A stretch of DNA of 64,000 nucleotides from Lagopus muta (taxonomy: Eukaryota; Chordata; Aves; Galliformes; Phasianidae): the NCBI RefSeq assembly GCF_023343835.1, contig NC_064447.1, positions 1,426,001-1,490,000 of the forward strand, read 5' to 3'. How positions within the stretch are numbered: the first letter of the stretch is position 1; each line of letters opens with the position of its first letter. Below, piece by piece: positions 1-13,670 of the stretch. Under the pieces are notes generated by a model. That model was not told where the DNA came from and did no database searches. It saw only the letters and a list, made by a program, of their open reading frames with translations. The position numbers and the translations under genes are program-made.

Positions 1-677
1 GTCCTGAAGCTGTGGGTCATCCCAGTGCAATGCTCAGCCCTCGAAGGGGCTGCACTCTGACCTGCTGGGCAAATCTGCTGCAGGCATCCCTTGCTGCTAT
101 GGACACCCCTTGCTGCTGTGGTTATCCTTCATTGCTGTGGACACCCCTCACTGCTGCCCCAACCCTGGGGGAACCTGGGGAGAACCTGGTCCTGCATCCT
201 CAGCTCTGGTGGCTGTGTGTCCCCTGCCACATCCCTGCCCACTGTTCCTGCTGCACTGCGCAGTGTGGCTCTGGGCTCTACTGCAGCTTTCTGCTTTCAC
301 CGAAGGAACCGTTCTCTCAGCTTGTGATTTGTTCCCAAGCCTCATTTTTACATGGTGCAATTTAACACGCAGCAAGGACAAGAAGTACCTGTTGGCTTGG
401 AGCCCACTCTAAAAGCCGTAAAAAGGAGATAAAAGCCTTTAAATGCTAAGCCTGTCCATGGAGACAATAAAAGGCAAATGTCTTCCCAGTTTTATGTCTA
501 TGCTTTTTACTTGATTTATGAAGATTTTGCCATATTCCTTCATGGTTTGTGACTCTTCAAGCTGTTTGACTGTTGTAAAAGGACCAGAGAAGCAAACCTC
601 ACCCTTCAGAGGCTGCGTGGTCTCCAGGTCCAGGCTGGTCTCATTGCACAGGGCTGCGGTGCCCCGGCTTCCCCCTC

Positions 678-692
678 TCAGCAGAGGGCACC
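678..692 (+). promoter_or_regulatory. CTCF-like motif (plus orientation)
   Basis: TCAGCAGAGGGCACC resembles the CTCF core, weaker than the 56.87 kb site. With the 44.98 kb site it is in convergent orientation across NTN3. Confidence 0.35.
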
Positions 693-1682
693 GCCAGCAG
701 TAGAGGAAGCATGGAGCAAAGAGAAAGGGCCAGGATGTTTCTGCTCAGCCTCCTCGTGGTCAGCAATGTATTGGGGAGAGAGCTGCAAAGAGGATCCAGA
801 TGGGGAAACTGCAGCGGCTCCCCACGAGCAGCTCAGTCTTTGCGCTGGGGATGCGTGGCCCTGTGGGAAGGTTGGGGTCAGCATAGGGCCATGCGAGGGG
901 TGTGGGGCCAAGAGACCGGGGTCTTCATTGAGCCAGAGCACTCAGATCTGGAGCTCATCAGCCCAGGGGCAGGATGTGTGCATGCCTGTTGGGGCAGGGA
1001 TGTGAAAGCAATTTCTCTCAGTAAAACAATGCTTCCCTCCTCTGCTTCTTTCAGAAGCGGAGCTGTGAGCCCAAATGTCCTCAGCTGACTCTGGTGGTAC
1101 ACGGCCTCCTTGGGGGAGGCTCTGTGGGTTGCTCAGGGAGTGGAACAGCCGTGGAGGTCTCGGCCGGAGCAGGAGAGCAGCACCTGACTGCTCGGGGTGC
1201 TGCTGCACGGTGCCAGCTTAGCTGCCACCCCTGCGAGGGCTCCCTGCACCATCCCTGTCCGACCAGGTGCTGTGGCCCTCAGGCACATTTTGCTTTACCC
1301 AGCAAGAGGGAGTGATTGATACACATGAAGCTGCATTGTTTTTTCCTATTTCTGACACTTCCAAGCTCCAGATTCAGGTGGTGACTGGAGTCTCTCCATC
1401 CAGCTCTGTGGTCATCAGCCCTGGCTTGCTGAGCCATCCACTGCCTCTCACGCCTTGGGAAACTCCCAACGTGCATCTGTGGTTAGGGGTGCTGGGGAGC
1501 AGAACTTGGCTTGTCCTTAAAAGTCTCTAAAAATATATATTCTTGCCTGTAAAAAAATTAGTAATTTTAAACCACAGGCGAGTGCTTCACATTCCTGAGG
1601 AATGCTGCCCTCTGTTTACTGCTCGTATTGTTCTCAATGAGCTGGAACCGTGGAAATGAATATTTGCTCTGACGCCATCCTT

Positions 1683-1745
1683 CGCCTTGAGAAAGAAAGG
1701 AAGAAAGAAAGAAAAGGGAAAAAGAACCAAAACTGCCGAAGGAAA
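1683..1745. repeat. Polypurine (GAAA)n-like tract
   Basis: GAAAG and GGAA words interrupted only a few times. Confidence 0.8.
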
Positions 1746-2192
1746 ACAGAGTCATTCTCCCCATGACTGAATGAAAGAATAACACGGGACCGTGGAAACA
1801 GAGCTGCCAGGGCGCAGCAATTGATTTAAAGTGGGCTCTGAATGCCGTCACCGTGGTGGTGCGAGGGGCTCGGCCCAGCTGGGGGTCACTCCTGGTGTCC
1901 CTGAGCCCCTCCCCAGCACGGAGGGCACATGAGGGGTGAGGCGCTTGGGGGTCTCTGGCCGGGACATGGTGAAGGGAGGAAGATTTAAAGCCCAGCCCAG
2001 AGCTTCCTGTGCTTAGGTTATCTCAGGCTGGGGCATTGCTTCAGACCACACAGGAACATGCTGAAATAATTTTTACTGGTTCCGCAATATAACGTGCAGC
2101 ACATGGGGATAGGAGCCGTGCTGTGCTGACACGGTGCCTCAGCGTGCCAGCATGCTGCAGGGCTGCCAGCACACGGGTCTGCAGCAGGTCAG

Positions 2193-2500
2193 GCATTGGG
2201 ATGCAGGGGTGACGTTCACTGGGATGCAGGAGAATGCGCATTGGGATTCAGTAAGGATGTGCAGTGGGATGCGGTGAGCGGATGCACTGGGATGTAGGAG
2301 GATGTTTATTGGGGTGCAGGACGATGTACTTTTGGATACAAGAGGATATGCATTGGGATGCAGTGAGGGGATGCACTGGGATGTAGGACATGCACTGGGA
2401 TGCACTGAGGACATGCACTGGGACGTAGGACATGCATTGGGATGCAGTGAGGGGATGCACTGAGATGTAGGACATACATAGGAATGCAGTAAGGATGTGC
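2193..2500. repeat. GGGATGCA-type minisatellite
   Basis: Imperfect tandem copies of a GCACTGGGATGYAGGA-like unit, about 16-24 bp each. The spurious open frames here translate to Cys/His/Ser-rich repeats. Confidence 0.85.
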
Positions 2501-3043
2501 AGGCTTTGCAGCCTTGTCCTGAACTGGACCAAGAACTTCCAGGCTGCTGTGACCTGGGAGCAGAAAGACTTCCTGCAGGACGCAAGCCTCCTTGCCTAGG
2601 TTCTGCCTTTCCAGAACATACCCTGAGGTCTGGAAGGAGCAGCAAAAGCAGCTGAGCACTTGGGCTTTGCCCCAGGCAGGCCTAGTGCCCCATTTCTGGG
2701 GAGGGCAGGGACAAGGGAGATGCAGCACCGTGGCACAGCCAGGGAGGGACCGGGGGGGTCCCACGCCACCTGCACCTCGGAATGAGGGCAGTGTGCTGCT
2801 GGCAGGGAGGCACCCCCGTTAATCATCACGTCGGGTAATTGCGTGAGTGGCCGAGCGGGCAGAGCAGGGCTGGCCTGCAGGTGTGGTGAGAGTCGGGGGC
2901 CCCGCGGCCGTGGGCCGGCACGGAAAGCTTTCAACTGGAATAGGGTTACCGCCAGGCAGCCCAGCAATGCCAGGGATGTGAGGAATCCCCTATCTGCTTC
3001 AAAAGGACGCATTCTTTATCGGCTAATTAAAAAAAGGGCAGCG

Positions 3044-3064
3044 GTGGGGGGTGGGGGGGGGGAG
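3044..3064 (+). repeat. G-run tract with G-quadruplex potential
   Basis: Two G runs of six and nine (split by T) plus flanking GG. It sits beside an AT-rich GGCTAATTAAAAAAAGGGC segment. Confidence 0.6.
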
Positions 3065-6000
3065 CGGTGTGCACCTGTTCCAGAAAGCACACGGCCAAGA
3101 AGGGGGTGAGGGGGGGCTGGGGAGGGCGGCCGAGTGGTGAGCAGGGCAGTGCTGGCACCTGGCAGCACTGCTGGGTGCGGTGACACCGTGGTGCATTGCT
3201 GTGGATGCTCCTGCTCACTGCACCCCGGGTACTGCAGGGACACTGAGCCCCGTTGGGTCAGTGCTGAGCACAGGGGCTTGGGGGCTGTGACCATGTCTTC
3301 TGCATCCTCGTGTAGCTGTCATCCGCCACCTGGGTTTGGTTGAAATTGTCCTGTAGGAAAGACTCAGGCTAGAAAACACCTGCACTATTGATTTATTGGC
3401 AGGATTTATCCATAGAGATGCCTCCTCTGGATGGTGGTGTGGCACATCTCCCTGCCACTGGTCAGGTTTTGTGCTGCCACTCTGCGGTTGCTGTTTCCTC
3501 TTTCTTGGTCGTTGTTACTGAGTGGGAAGAATGTTCAAAATTCGGGTTTTGTCCTGAATTGCTCCCACAGGGAATCGATCTCAGCAGCATTGATCTGGAC
3601 AAAATTTTGAATAGAAGAGAGGAAATAATTGTTCTCAGAGCTGGAGAGCAGTGAGCCACAAACTGACCATTTATGGATCCTGCTGCATCCTTCTCCTTTC
3701 TTCACATGGCACATGTGGGGAAAGAGCATCTTCAAATTCTCCTTCCCTCTCTGAATTTGGATGAAATCAGTTGGTGTCTTCAAGTCTCAGAGCTGGAAAG
3801 TGAGACATACCCACAGACAGCATGGTTGCACCAACCTCATTTTCTTTGGAAACCGAGCCAAAAAAGAAAGAAAAAAAAGGGTGAACCGTGGTGGAAATGA
3901 GCCAATCGTAAGCTGTCAGAGCAGTTTGCACACACAGCTCAGCACTGATTTAATGAGATCGTTTCTCATCTTTACTTAAATAGGTGTGACTGGGACTGGA
4001 GGAGCTGAGGACGGAGGATCCCAGTGGAGGACTGGCTGCTATGATGGTGCTGGGGCAAGGGACAGATCTGTCGCTGAGAGCACAGGAGAAAGCATGGTGG
4101 AGTGGCTGGATGTAGGGGATATCCTGCCTGCACACCTCCATGCCAGCACAGATTGACCCTACACAAGGACAGGCATTGTCCCCAGGCCCTCGTGGGATGC
4201 TGGTGGCACCAGAATGGGACATGCTACCCTTGCAGAGATGTAGGGGGGACCATGGGGATGCTGGAGGACAGAGTCTGGGGCCTGGGGATTTGGGCAGCAG
4301 CTGAAGTCCAGATAAAGCCAGGCTGGCTCTGAGGCAGTGAGGGTTTCCTGGGGGTCCCTGAGGACTTCCTCCCCCACAGCCAGGTGGACATTGGCAGCAG
4401 GACTGAGGGCTGTCCTGGCATTGGCAGTGGTGATGGATAAGTCCCACCACCTGAAACACCTGACACAGTGTCTGGCTTGGGTATGCAAGGGCTCATCCCA
4501 TGGATCACACCCCGCACCATGGCTCAGATCACAGTCATGCTTGGCAGGGGCACAGCTGGATGTGGTGGAGTTTGGGATGGCTCCCTCCTTAATCCCCTTC
4601 CACCCACATGCAGTGCAGTGCATCCACTGCTCTGCCATGCTCCTGCCCAGCCCAGCCCTGCCTGCACACAGAGACAGCACCATCCTGCATCCCTTGTGGA
4701 CAGGAGATGGATGGATACACCCTGAGCACGCACATGCTTCCTCCCCTGCACCTTTTCCCTCACTCTTGGCTCAGCCTCCTCTCCTCTCTCTGCCTGGCAG
4801 CCGGGCTCCGTGTGGCCCCATGCCAGCTGAAACCTAATGTCCTCCTTTCCTTCCTCAGGGATGCAGGGGACCTGCTGGCAAAGCTGGGACCCAGGTGATG
4901 GCAGAGGGAGAGGAGCCTCTTGAAGTCACACAGGGACCACACACCCCAGTAGGACAGGCTCTTGCCTCTGTGGCCAGGTGCATGGCCCAGCCATGGGGAC
5001 ACAGCTGAACCCCATGCTGGCCCCTGCTCCCCCAGCCCCTGCTGCAGGAGTGGAGCTGCACGATGTGTAGCTGAGCCTTGGCAGCAACCCCACAGTGGCC
5101 AGGAGGGGACAGATGGTGTTCGGACGCACAGAGGACACAAAAGCTGTCCTGGTGCTGTGGTCACCTGAGCTGGGGGCAGCTGCAGGCTGGCAAATGGCCT
5201 GGTTGCCTCTTGCTGAGCCAGCCCTGGGCAAACCATGGGATGTATGTGACACCCGAAGGGCTGGTATGTTCCTTGCTGGTCCACTGTGGCTCCCAGCTTT
5301 CCAGCACATCCCATCTTGCCACGGGATGTTGACTCGTTGCCACTCTGAGCCTTGTTCCTGCTGGCAGCATTGCCAGTTGCCTGTCCCCATCCGAGCTCCC
5401 AAAAGACAACATACTGCTTCTCTTTGTGCCAGCGATGAGAGAAGCTCCTGCCACCAACCCCTATCCTGTGTGTGCAAACACACGCAAATATGTTCCCATG
5501 GCCAGTGTGCCAGCTCCATCCTGCAAACACCTGCTGGTCCCCTGCAAATGCAACACATGTGCTGCAGCCTCAGGGCACTGGGACTGGGCTGGCAGGCGGC
5601 TGGAGACAGCAGATCTTCAGGCTGTGTGCCCGATCCATTCCCTCCCTGTGTCAGGTGACAAAACCTAAAGGAAGATTTCAGGGCGAGCACATGGGGACCT
5701 CATTTGTTTCCCCAAGGAGAGATTGAAGCAGAGCACAGAATCCAGCTCTGTGTTGTGCAGAGCTGCTCGTATCTGCCGGCTCCCATTTGTGAGTGCTCAC
5801 AACTTGGCACACCTGTACACCAGAGCCAGGGACACAGAGCGGGGGGAAAGTGCCAGGTCTGGCTGCACCAATCTTCAGCAACCTCCACGTTGGCACAGGG
5901 GTGGCACAACCTGGCAGTCCCGTGCCCCACACCCATCCATGGCTGGGGACCCCGTTCCATGATGTTGGATTTTCCAGCAACAACGTGAGAAGCTAAGCTG

Positions 6001-9000
6001 CCTCCAAGGAGAAACCGGGGGTGGGGGAGTGGTGGGAAGAGGGAGGGGGAGCTTCCCCTCCTAATTTCAATAAACTAAATGAAAGGGGTGGAAAATTGGT
6101 ATTTCATGCAAAACTTGGCGAAGGTTAAACCACTTCCAGATGCTGTCTCAGAAGGTTTTGCTCCAACCTGATCTGTTGCAGATAAAGCCATAGACACCCC
6201 TGCCAGATATTGTATTACATGCCAGTGGAGTTTCCAAGCAGCACTAAGATCCAGTCGGCTTTTTGTGCTGCATTGTCCCATAAATGAAACAGGAAGGACC
6301 CAACAGTGTCCCTGTGGCCATGCACCTGACTGGAGTCCCACCAGGCATCTCTGGGGACCTGCAGCAGAGCAGGCAGTGTACTGGATGGGCAGTGACAGCC
6401 TCAGCACAGGGGACTGGGCACAGTGCGGCTGCTGCTGGGTTTTAAGGTTAGGGAAACTGAGGTATGGCCAGGCCAAGCCTGGAAAGGGGCTGCTGTCCCC
6501 CTGGGCTACCACCCTGCTCCTCTCCTGGCCGTGCTGGGGCAAGGAGCTGCTATGCCCAGTATGGGGTCAGCACACCTGCCCATCACTGGCATTCCTGCCC
6601 CCTGAGCCTGCTTCCTCCTCCCCCTGCCTGCGTTTTGCCCCTGCTGCCTTTCAGCCTCCGCTTGTTTTCTTAGAAGGCGTCTCCTGTGCTCACCGAGCCC
6701 AACAATTTCCTGCCCAGGCGAGTGCATTCCTCATCCCTGTTGCAGGTCCCTCCCACTGCCTCCCCACCTTGGGAGCACAGCACAGCCCAACCCCGTGCCC
6801 CCCCTTCCCTCCCAGTGCCCTGCCTCAGTTTCCCCAGCTGACACCCCACACTGTTTTTGGGAAGCAAATCAAAGCTTGGGGATGCAGGGTCCTCTGCACT
6901 GGGTTTGGGGTGTAGTGGGAGGTGCCATCTGCCCCTCCTGGCATTGCTGGAGAGGAAGGGGTGGTCAGGACAGTGGTCTGCAGAAGATCCAGTGTGCCAG
7001 TCCAGCTCCAGCCTGGGCATTGATTCAGGTCACATTGCTGTTCAGAGGTGCCACAGGCCATGTTGATGGCACCAAGATGTCCCCTGGCTCTCCAATGGGA
7101 GAGCATCCCCTTTTCCCTCCACACATGGCACAGGAGGGTGATGTGGCAAACAGGATAGAGCTGCTGGCAGCTGTGGGGTAATCCTGAAGGCATGTTGCTG
7201 CCCTGCCTGTGGCGTTGCTCAGGTTGTCTTCCTGCTGTGTGAGCTGGGAAAGCATGTGAAGGTCACCCAGGACAGCGAGGGTGGCTGTCATCTTGGGGCA
7301 CTGAGCCCAGCACTCACATGAGACTGGCACTGCGTGGGGGAGAGCACGTTGTCTCCCCCTGGGTGGCCACCACCAGGTCCTCAGTGGCCAGTGGGACCTG
7401 CTTCACCACAAGGACCCCAGTGGATGGGGCTGGGGCTGCGACGGATGCGCGGGCAGGGGCTGGGGGCACAGGGCAGGCAGCCCAGCAGTGTGGGTGCAGT
7501 GGCCGGATGCGCCCTTCCCTGTGCAAGCTGCCAGCCCAATACCCACCCATGGCCCGAAAAGAAAGAAAAGCCCCAGCCCGCCTGTCAGGAAACCTCAAAT
7601 CAGGGCCAATGTTTTCAAAAGTTTTTTTATCCTCTCTCTTTTAACACATCTGCCAATATAATCTGACCTTTTCCAAATAAATAAAGCCCTCGCGCTCCGG
7701 CTTTGATCCCGCACTCCAAATTTTCTATTTACTTAATTGGCCCATCCAAGGTCTGAGCAAGCCGCGGGCCCACAGCTGCCGCCGCCGCATTCCTGGGGGC
7801 TTATCGCCACCCGCTCACCTGGTTGTCATTACTGCAGGGCCGGCTGCGCCCCGACACAGCCCCCCAGCCCCATCCTGGCATCCCCGGGGCTCACAGGGAC
7901 CCCCCACTCATGTGTCCAATGCAGGGACTGCTCACCTGTCCCCAGTACCCTGCTGGCCCTGTGCCACCAAGGGCGGGAGAGAGGTTTCCTGGGGTAGTGC
8001 AGGAGGAGAGCTGGCAGGGAGGGAGGGGGCAAAGCCTGATGTGCTGCTCTGAGATCGCATCCTGGCGATCCCATCTTCCTTCAGGTTTGGGAATGAGTGT
8101 GCGCTGCAGGAGGGAGCGCAGATCTCAGAGTGGCGGCGATGGAACACAGCACCAGGATCTGCTGGGCAGCTGGGACAGCTGTGGGTTCATGGCCATGAGG
8201 AGCAGCCCCAAGGAGGTCGGCAGAGCTGGGGGATGCACGGTGCTAGGTACCTTCATTGGGGTCTGCCTGCCCCCTGTCTCTCTGCAGACGTGTCTGCAGG
8301 ACCACGGGAGGATGGGGAGCCCCTTCAGCTGTCATTCTTTTGTTTAGGAAATGGGAAAATGTCCAGTGAAGGCTCTAGACAGACCCAGACGTGCTTCTTG
8401 GTCCTGTGTCTTCCATCCACGTGTTGGCTAAGCTCATCCCTGCCCTAAGAGGCAGAGGATGCTTTTTCTGGCTTTGACTTCTCAGCCTCTGCAGGCAGGA
8501 GGCAGAGCCCTGGGAGCACCCAGAGAGAGCTGGGGAGTGGGCTGCTCACCGGGCAGGAGAAACCAGCACTGCTGCGTGGAGCCTCCAGCCCCAACCTGTG
8601 TGTCATCCCCAGGGAGTGACCTGCAACGGCCGTGCCTGAAGCATGCTCTGTGCAGGGGATGTCACTCTTTGGCGCTGCCCGTTTGCCTCCCCATGTCCAT
8701 TCTCTGCCTGCCCATCTGGCTCTGGAGCCAGGAGGAATCCTCATAGCCCATTTATGCTGCTTTGAGTGGCTCCCTGGGTGATACCATAACTCAGTTTGTG
8801 CCCAAGATCTCCTTTCCCTGGAGAAGGCTGTCTGCATCCTGTGACTCACTAGTGCCTACCTGTTTAGCTGGGTTCACCCAGAGACTGAGAAAGGTCCTTG
8901 CTTTCCTTGCTGGGACAGTGACTGTCCCTCTGCAGCTGTGTTCTCAGCTTTATGAAACCACACTGGGTATCTCCTCCGCTGCCCAGCTCTGCCCCATCCA

Positions 9001-9227
9001 GTTCAGCCTGCTGTTAGGCAGTGCCTCCTGGTGACACCCAGTCCCCAAACCACCCCTTCCTCCTCCGTGGCAGCAGCAGGAGGCAGAGCAGAGGGTAGGG
9101 AGGGAAGGAAGGTGGGGTAGGGTGGGATTTCCACGTTTGACGTGTTGATGTTTCCCGAGTAGAAGCCAGTCACTCAACATCTGGCCGAGAATATTGCGTC
9201 TTGCTTAAGAGCAACTCCAGATGTTCC

Positions 9228-9296
9228 CAAGACCTTTTTTTCATTATTTTATTTCTTTCTTTCATTCTTTTCTTCTCCCCCCTCCCTCCCAGCCAC
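9228..9296. repeat. Polypyrimidine tract
   Basis: T-rich then CTTT and CCCTCCC words with very few purines. The mirrored purine tract at 1683-1745 is similar in kind. Confidence 0.8.
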
Positions 9297-11199
9297 TCTT
9301 GACTCACTAAATCAAGGGAGACAGGCTTTTAACTCTCTGGAACGACTCAATGGTGAGATGAAACGAATTCTCTGGAACTGTGTGAGCAGATGTGTGCTGG
9401 GGGAGGGAGAGGGGGAGCAAGGTAAGGCAGAGCAGGAGACAGAGGGGGCACAGTGGCCATCGCTTTGCATGAGGTGCCCCACTTGAATCCATAGCATGAT
9501 GATGGCCAGAGGGATGAATGGCCTGTGAGGAGTGTGCAGTGCTGGCAAAGACAGGACCTGAGACTGGGGGTATAGGGAATGGAGCAGATCCTGTTTCACT
9601 GGGTGAACTGGTGATCTCCTCTCCAGCATAATTGGGTCCAGTTCTTACCTCCTGAAAGTGGCTCAGAGCCGAGGAGGTCAAGAGAAGGATGGGGCTGGTA
9701 TGTCGGTGACGCTCATCCAAAGAGGTGATTTATCATCGCTGACGGGAATGGGAGAACGAGCAGCCAAACAGCAAGAGACCTGGGAAAAGGGAAAGTGTGA
9801 TGGGAGGAGGGGAGAGGTCAAAGGTGAGAGAGATGAGTAGCAGAAAGATGGAGGATGGCGGTGAGAACGTGAAAGGAAGACCCAGAGATGCGGAGGCGCG
9901 GATCGCTCTCACGTTTCTTGACTCCTGCTGGGCTCTGTTCTGGTTGGCCCTGCAGCATCAGTACCAATCATGTACCATGCAGGATGGGGCCTCAGGTACC
10001 TCTGAAGTCCTAGAGCTGCAGTGTCTGAAATCTCTTCAGGCAGAGAATCACAAGTGTGGTGCCTGTCTCCCATTACCTGCACTGTCCCCTCCTGAGCCAT
10101 CAGGTCTGGCTGCAGCCATTTGTCAGAGCTGCTCTGTTGGGGTTTGAGTGCTCCCTGGCAAGCTCACCCCTTCCCAGCGGGGTTCTGCACACTCCTCAGA
10201 TAAAGCCAAGAGGCTTAAACCATCTGCTTTCTTCTCTTCTCTACATCTGCAAAGTTACCCTGACAAAAGATGCAGTGGCGGGGATGGAAAGGGGGGAGGG
10301 TAGCATAAGAAAATCTCACTTTGCTGCCTTCCCTTAGAATTAATGAGCTAAAATATTGGATGAGCGCTGCAGTCAGCCAAGAGGAGCAGCCTGATGGCAT
10401 ACCTCCATCCAGCGTGAGGCTGCACCGACAAACCCAGGGGAGATCTTCCCAGAGAAATAACCCATGGAGGCAGTTAGCACGGCAGCCCCATGACATCATG
10501 TCCCCAGAAGGCTTGGTGTCACCAGGGCTGAGTCCCTTGCCATTCCCACTGCTCAGCGCCCAGCCCAGTGATGGCCCCAGGTGGGCTTAGTGCTGGCTGC
10601 AGGTGGCCACTGTCCTGGGGATGGGGCTGGGAGGTGTCCCGGCTTCCTGCCCTGCACGGGGGTCTTGGCTTCCAGCTCCTGGCTCCGGAGAGCGAGGCTG
10701 AGAGGCCATCCTGGCTCTCAGGAGGACCTATGCTTCAACATTTTCCAAACAAATCACTTGGATTATTTCTAACTGACGTTTTTTGGAGGGCTTTTCCTTC
10801 TGCCGGAAGGGAACGATTTGATTTATTTATTTCTCAAAAATTCCCGAGGAAGGGAACTTCTGACTTTGGACAACTGCATGGAAAGCTTCGCCCAGCCATA
10901 AGCAGCACCTACACCACCATGGTGTGCTGATCCAGGGCGACCTGCAGGAGAACAAACTGCATATCCCCAGCCCCAAAGCACCTGAAGGAGCGTGCCTTGC
11001 TGGAGGAGCCAGGCTGCTGAACCTCAGCCCCAGCTCTGTACTGGCCTACCTGCCTATGTTTGGGGTGCCTGTGGTAGGGACAGCCCAGGGATGGCCGCAC
11101 CGTGGCCCCACTGTGGGCTGGGGTGGGATGCGGAGGGCTGACACCTGCCAGGTCACCTTTTAGCAGCAGGGATGGGGCAGATCTCAGAGGCTGTGAGAT

Positions 11200-11590
11200 T
11201 CGGATGGAAAAAAATACATATATTTTCAGCCATTATATTTCACAAAAGGAGCTGTTGGTCTGCTTAGAATGTAGGTGACAAGTACAAAAGGCATTTGGCG
11301 TCATAAAGCAGGCCAAATTTTCAGGAGGTCGAAGATATATGGTATGCAATCGAGTCCCAGCTTCAATCTGCTTCTACACTGTAAATTCCAATTACATCAT
11401 GCTGCCTTGTTTAAATACCGTGAAACCTGGCTCATGCCCGAAGTATGTTTTATATATTGCCACATCCATTTGAAATAGATGGGCAATGTGTTTTACGACA
11501 CATGTGCAAATATCTCCGTATTTTTCCATCTGGGGGTTTATGAGATCTTTCAGAAAATTAATAATGGGGCTCGGAGGAAATGTTCGACTC
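11200..11590. promoter_or_regulatory. Candidate conserved non-coding element downstream of NTN3
   Basis: About 380 bp of balanced AT-rich, non-repetitive sequence in GC-rich surroundings, with words such as TTTAAATACCG, CATTTGAAATAG and AAAATTAATAATGG. No ORF of note. Composition only. Confidence 0.35.
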
Positions 11591-12412
11591 GGAGGCAGTA
11601 GCAGAGATTTATGGCCGTCCCAGTGGATGCCAGGGAAAAGTCTGGGAGCGCCCGCAGCAGACAAAGGCCCGCGGTTTCGCCAGGCGCTCCCCGAGAGCTG
11701 ATTTGGCAGAAGGGACGAGTGCGGGAATTTCCCCATGTGAGCCGGCAGGTTGTTGGCGAGGGGTTTCTCTGCAGGCACTGAGCAAAGATTGGGTTGGGAG
11801 GAAGGGATGTGGCCGTGCCTGCAGGCTTTGCGTGAAGGCAGTGGGGTGGGCAGGAGAAAGAACGCAGTCGGGCTCTGTGGACAAGGACCTACCCCAGAAC
11901 TCCAGGCTCTGTGGCGCTGCATGCTGCCCCGAGACCCCGGATCTCAGCCAGGCACCTCTCTTTGAGTCTCCCCAAAATCAGCCGTGCTCTGGGAGTGCTG
12001 CACCTCCCTGGGTCTCGCTGTGAACAAAAGCGGATCGTTTCCCCTCGCGTGGATCTTCCATGGGGGAAATGCAGGCTGGTGTTTATTTTGATAGCAGAGA
12101 GGTCTGTTCTCTGAGCGTTCTGGGTACTGAGTGTTGTCCAAGATGAAAAAATGAGTCTCGTTTATTTGAGTCTCACATTGGCTGTGTAAATAGAGGACTC
12201 ACTACAACAGATGCTGGCTGGCGGATCAACGGAGCGGGGCCGATCCTGTGCTGTGACTGCCAGCACCGTGGCTGGGACATGGCACACCCCGGGTAAGCAC
12301 CACCCAGCCCTGCACTGTGTGAGCAACATGTGCCTGAGGATGGACCAGAGCTGAGGCTGCTGCAGGGTTCTGCAGAGGAAACTCGGGAGGGATGCGAGGC
12401 TGAGCCCATCGC

Positions 12413-12514
12413 TGAGCCTGTGTCACTGAGCGCTGTGTCACTGAGCACTGTGTCACTGAGCACTGTGTCACTGAGCACTGTGTCACTGAGCGCTGTGTCA
12501 CTGAGCACTGTGTC
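12413..12514. repeat. 15-bp minisatellite
   Basis: About seven tandem CTGTGTCACTGAGCR units, with degenerate copies continuing to about 12650. The unit is a multiple of three, so open frames run through it on both strands. Confidence 0.92.
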
Positions 12515-12920
12515 GCCATGCCCATCACTGAGCCATGTCACTCAGCCCACGTTACCAAACAGTGTGTCACTGGGTCCGTATCACTCAGCCCGTGCCACCA
12601 AGTCCATGTCACCAAGTTCTGTGTTCCTGAGCCTGTGTCACCAAGCACCAGTCTTGCTGCTCAGGTGGGAGCAGTGCTGGCCTGGTCCCACTCCCTGGAG
12701 GACACATATCCCTTTGCTTTGTGCCACCATGGCTCCTATGGGCTGCAGCACACCACACATTGCAGCTGTGCCATAGGGTCAGTGCTGTGTGGCAACGGGG
12801 TGGGCACCCCATTTTCAGCACCTCACTGAGGGAACTGCAAAGCTGGGGGCTGCCCACCCGGTGCCATCACCTCAGAGCCCCATCCCTGCACAGCCCTGCC
12901 TGGGATTGCCTGTTCATTGA

Positions 12921-12956
12921 GACCACAGGGACCACAGGGACCATGGGGACCATAGG
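12921..12956. repeat. 9-bp tandem repeat
   Basis: Four GACCAYRGG units. Confidence 0.85.
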
Positions 12957-13387
12957 GACTCCTTTTCTGCTTTGCAGCCGCTCACCGTCACTGCTGAGGT
13001 GGGAAGCCCCAGCAGGAGGGCCCCGGCGGGCTTCTCCAGATGGTGCCCCGTTGACCTCAGCCATTCTCCGTCTTCGAGTCTTCCTTAGGAAAACACGTTG
13101 TGAGCCAGCCCATCGATTAATGGTTTCCGCATGTTCACCCCGTGCGGCTGCCGTGGGAAGCTGCCTCCCCAAGCCAGACCTGCTCCCTGCTCCCAGAAGG
13201 GGAGTCCCCTTTTGGGGTTTGCTCCCTGTGCCCAGGGTGGGTACGCAGCTGCTGGGGACAGTGCATGGGATGCTGGCTGCTCTGCCCAAAATACGCCTGG
13301 GCAAAGATGAATGAGTGAGTGCACAAACATGTCAGTGACACGGTGATTAACTCTGGTGTAAAAAATGCCCTGAAAGCATGTGAGAGC

Positions 13388-13670
13388 CACAGAACCACAG
13401 AATGACTAGGGTTGGAAGGGACCTCAAGGATCACGAATTTCCAACCCCCTGCCACAAGCAGGGCCACCAACCTCCACATTTAACAGCAGCCCAGGCTGCC
13501 CAGGCCCCCATCCAACCTGGCCTTGAACACCTCCAGGGATGGACGGGGCATCACAGCCTCTCTGGGCAGCTGTTCCAGCACCTCAACACTCTCTCTGTCA
13601 AGAACTTCCCCCTGACATCCAACCTCAATCTGCCCTCCCTGAACTTAAAAGCATTTCCCCTTGTCCTGCT
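13388..13670 (-). mobile_element. CR1 LINE 3' fragment
   Basis: Starts with ACAGAATGACT and GGTTGGAAGGGACC on the plus strand, the reverse complement of the CR1 3' end. It then runs through the conserved segment about ideal splinters of CR1 ending in TTCCCCTTGTCCTG. About 280 bp, no coding capacity. Confidence 0.92.

Noticed and set aside
2193..2645. Cys/His/Ser-rich open frames suggesting a keratin-associated type protein
   Set aside because: They overlap the GGGATGCA minisatellite in several frames at once, with no conserved pattern.
12413..12650. Possible CRISPR-like or coding tandem array
   Set aside because: The 15-bp units are contiguous with no spacers, and the genome is vertebrate. 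It is a minisatellite.
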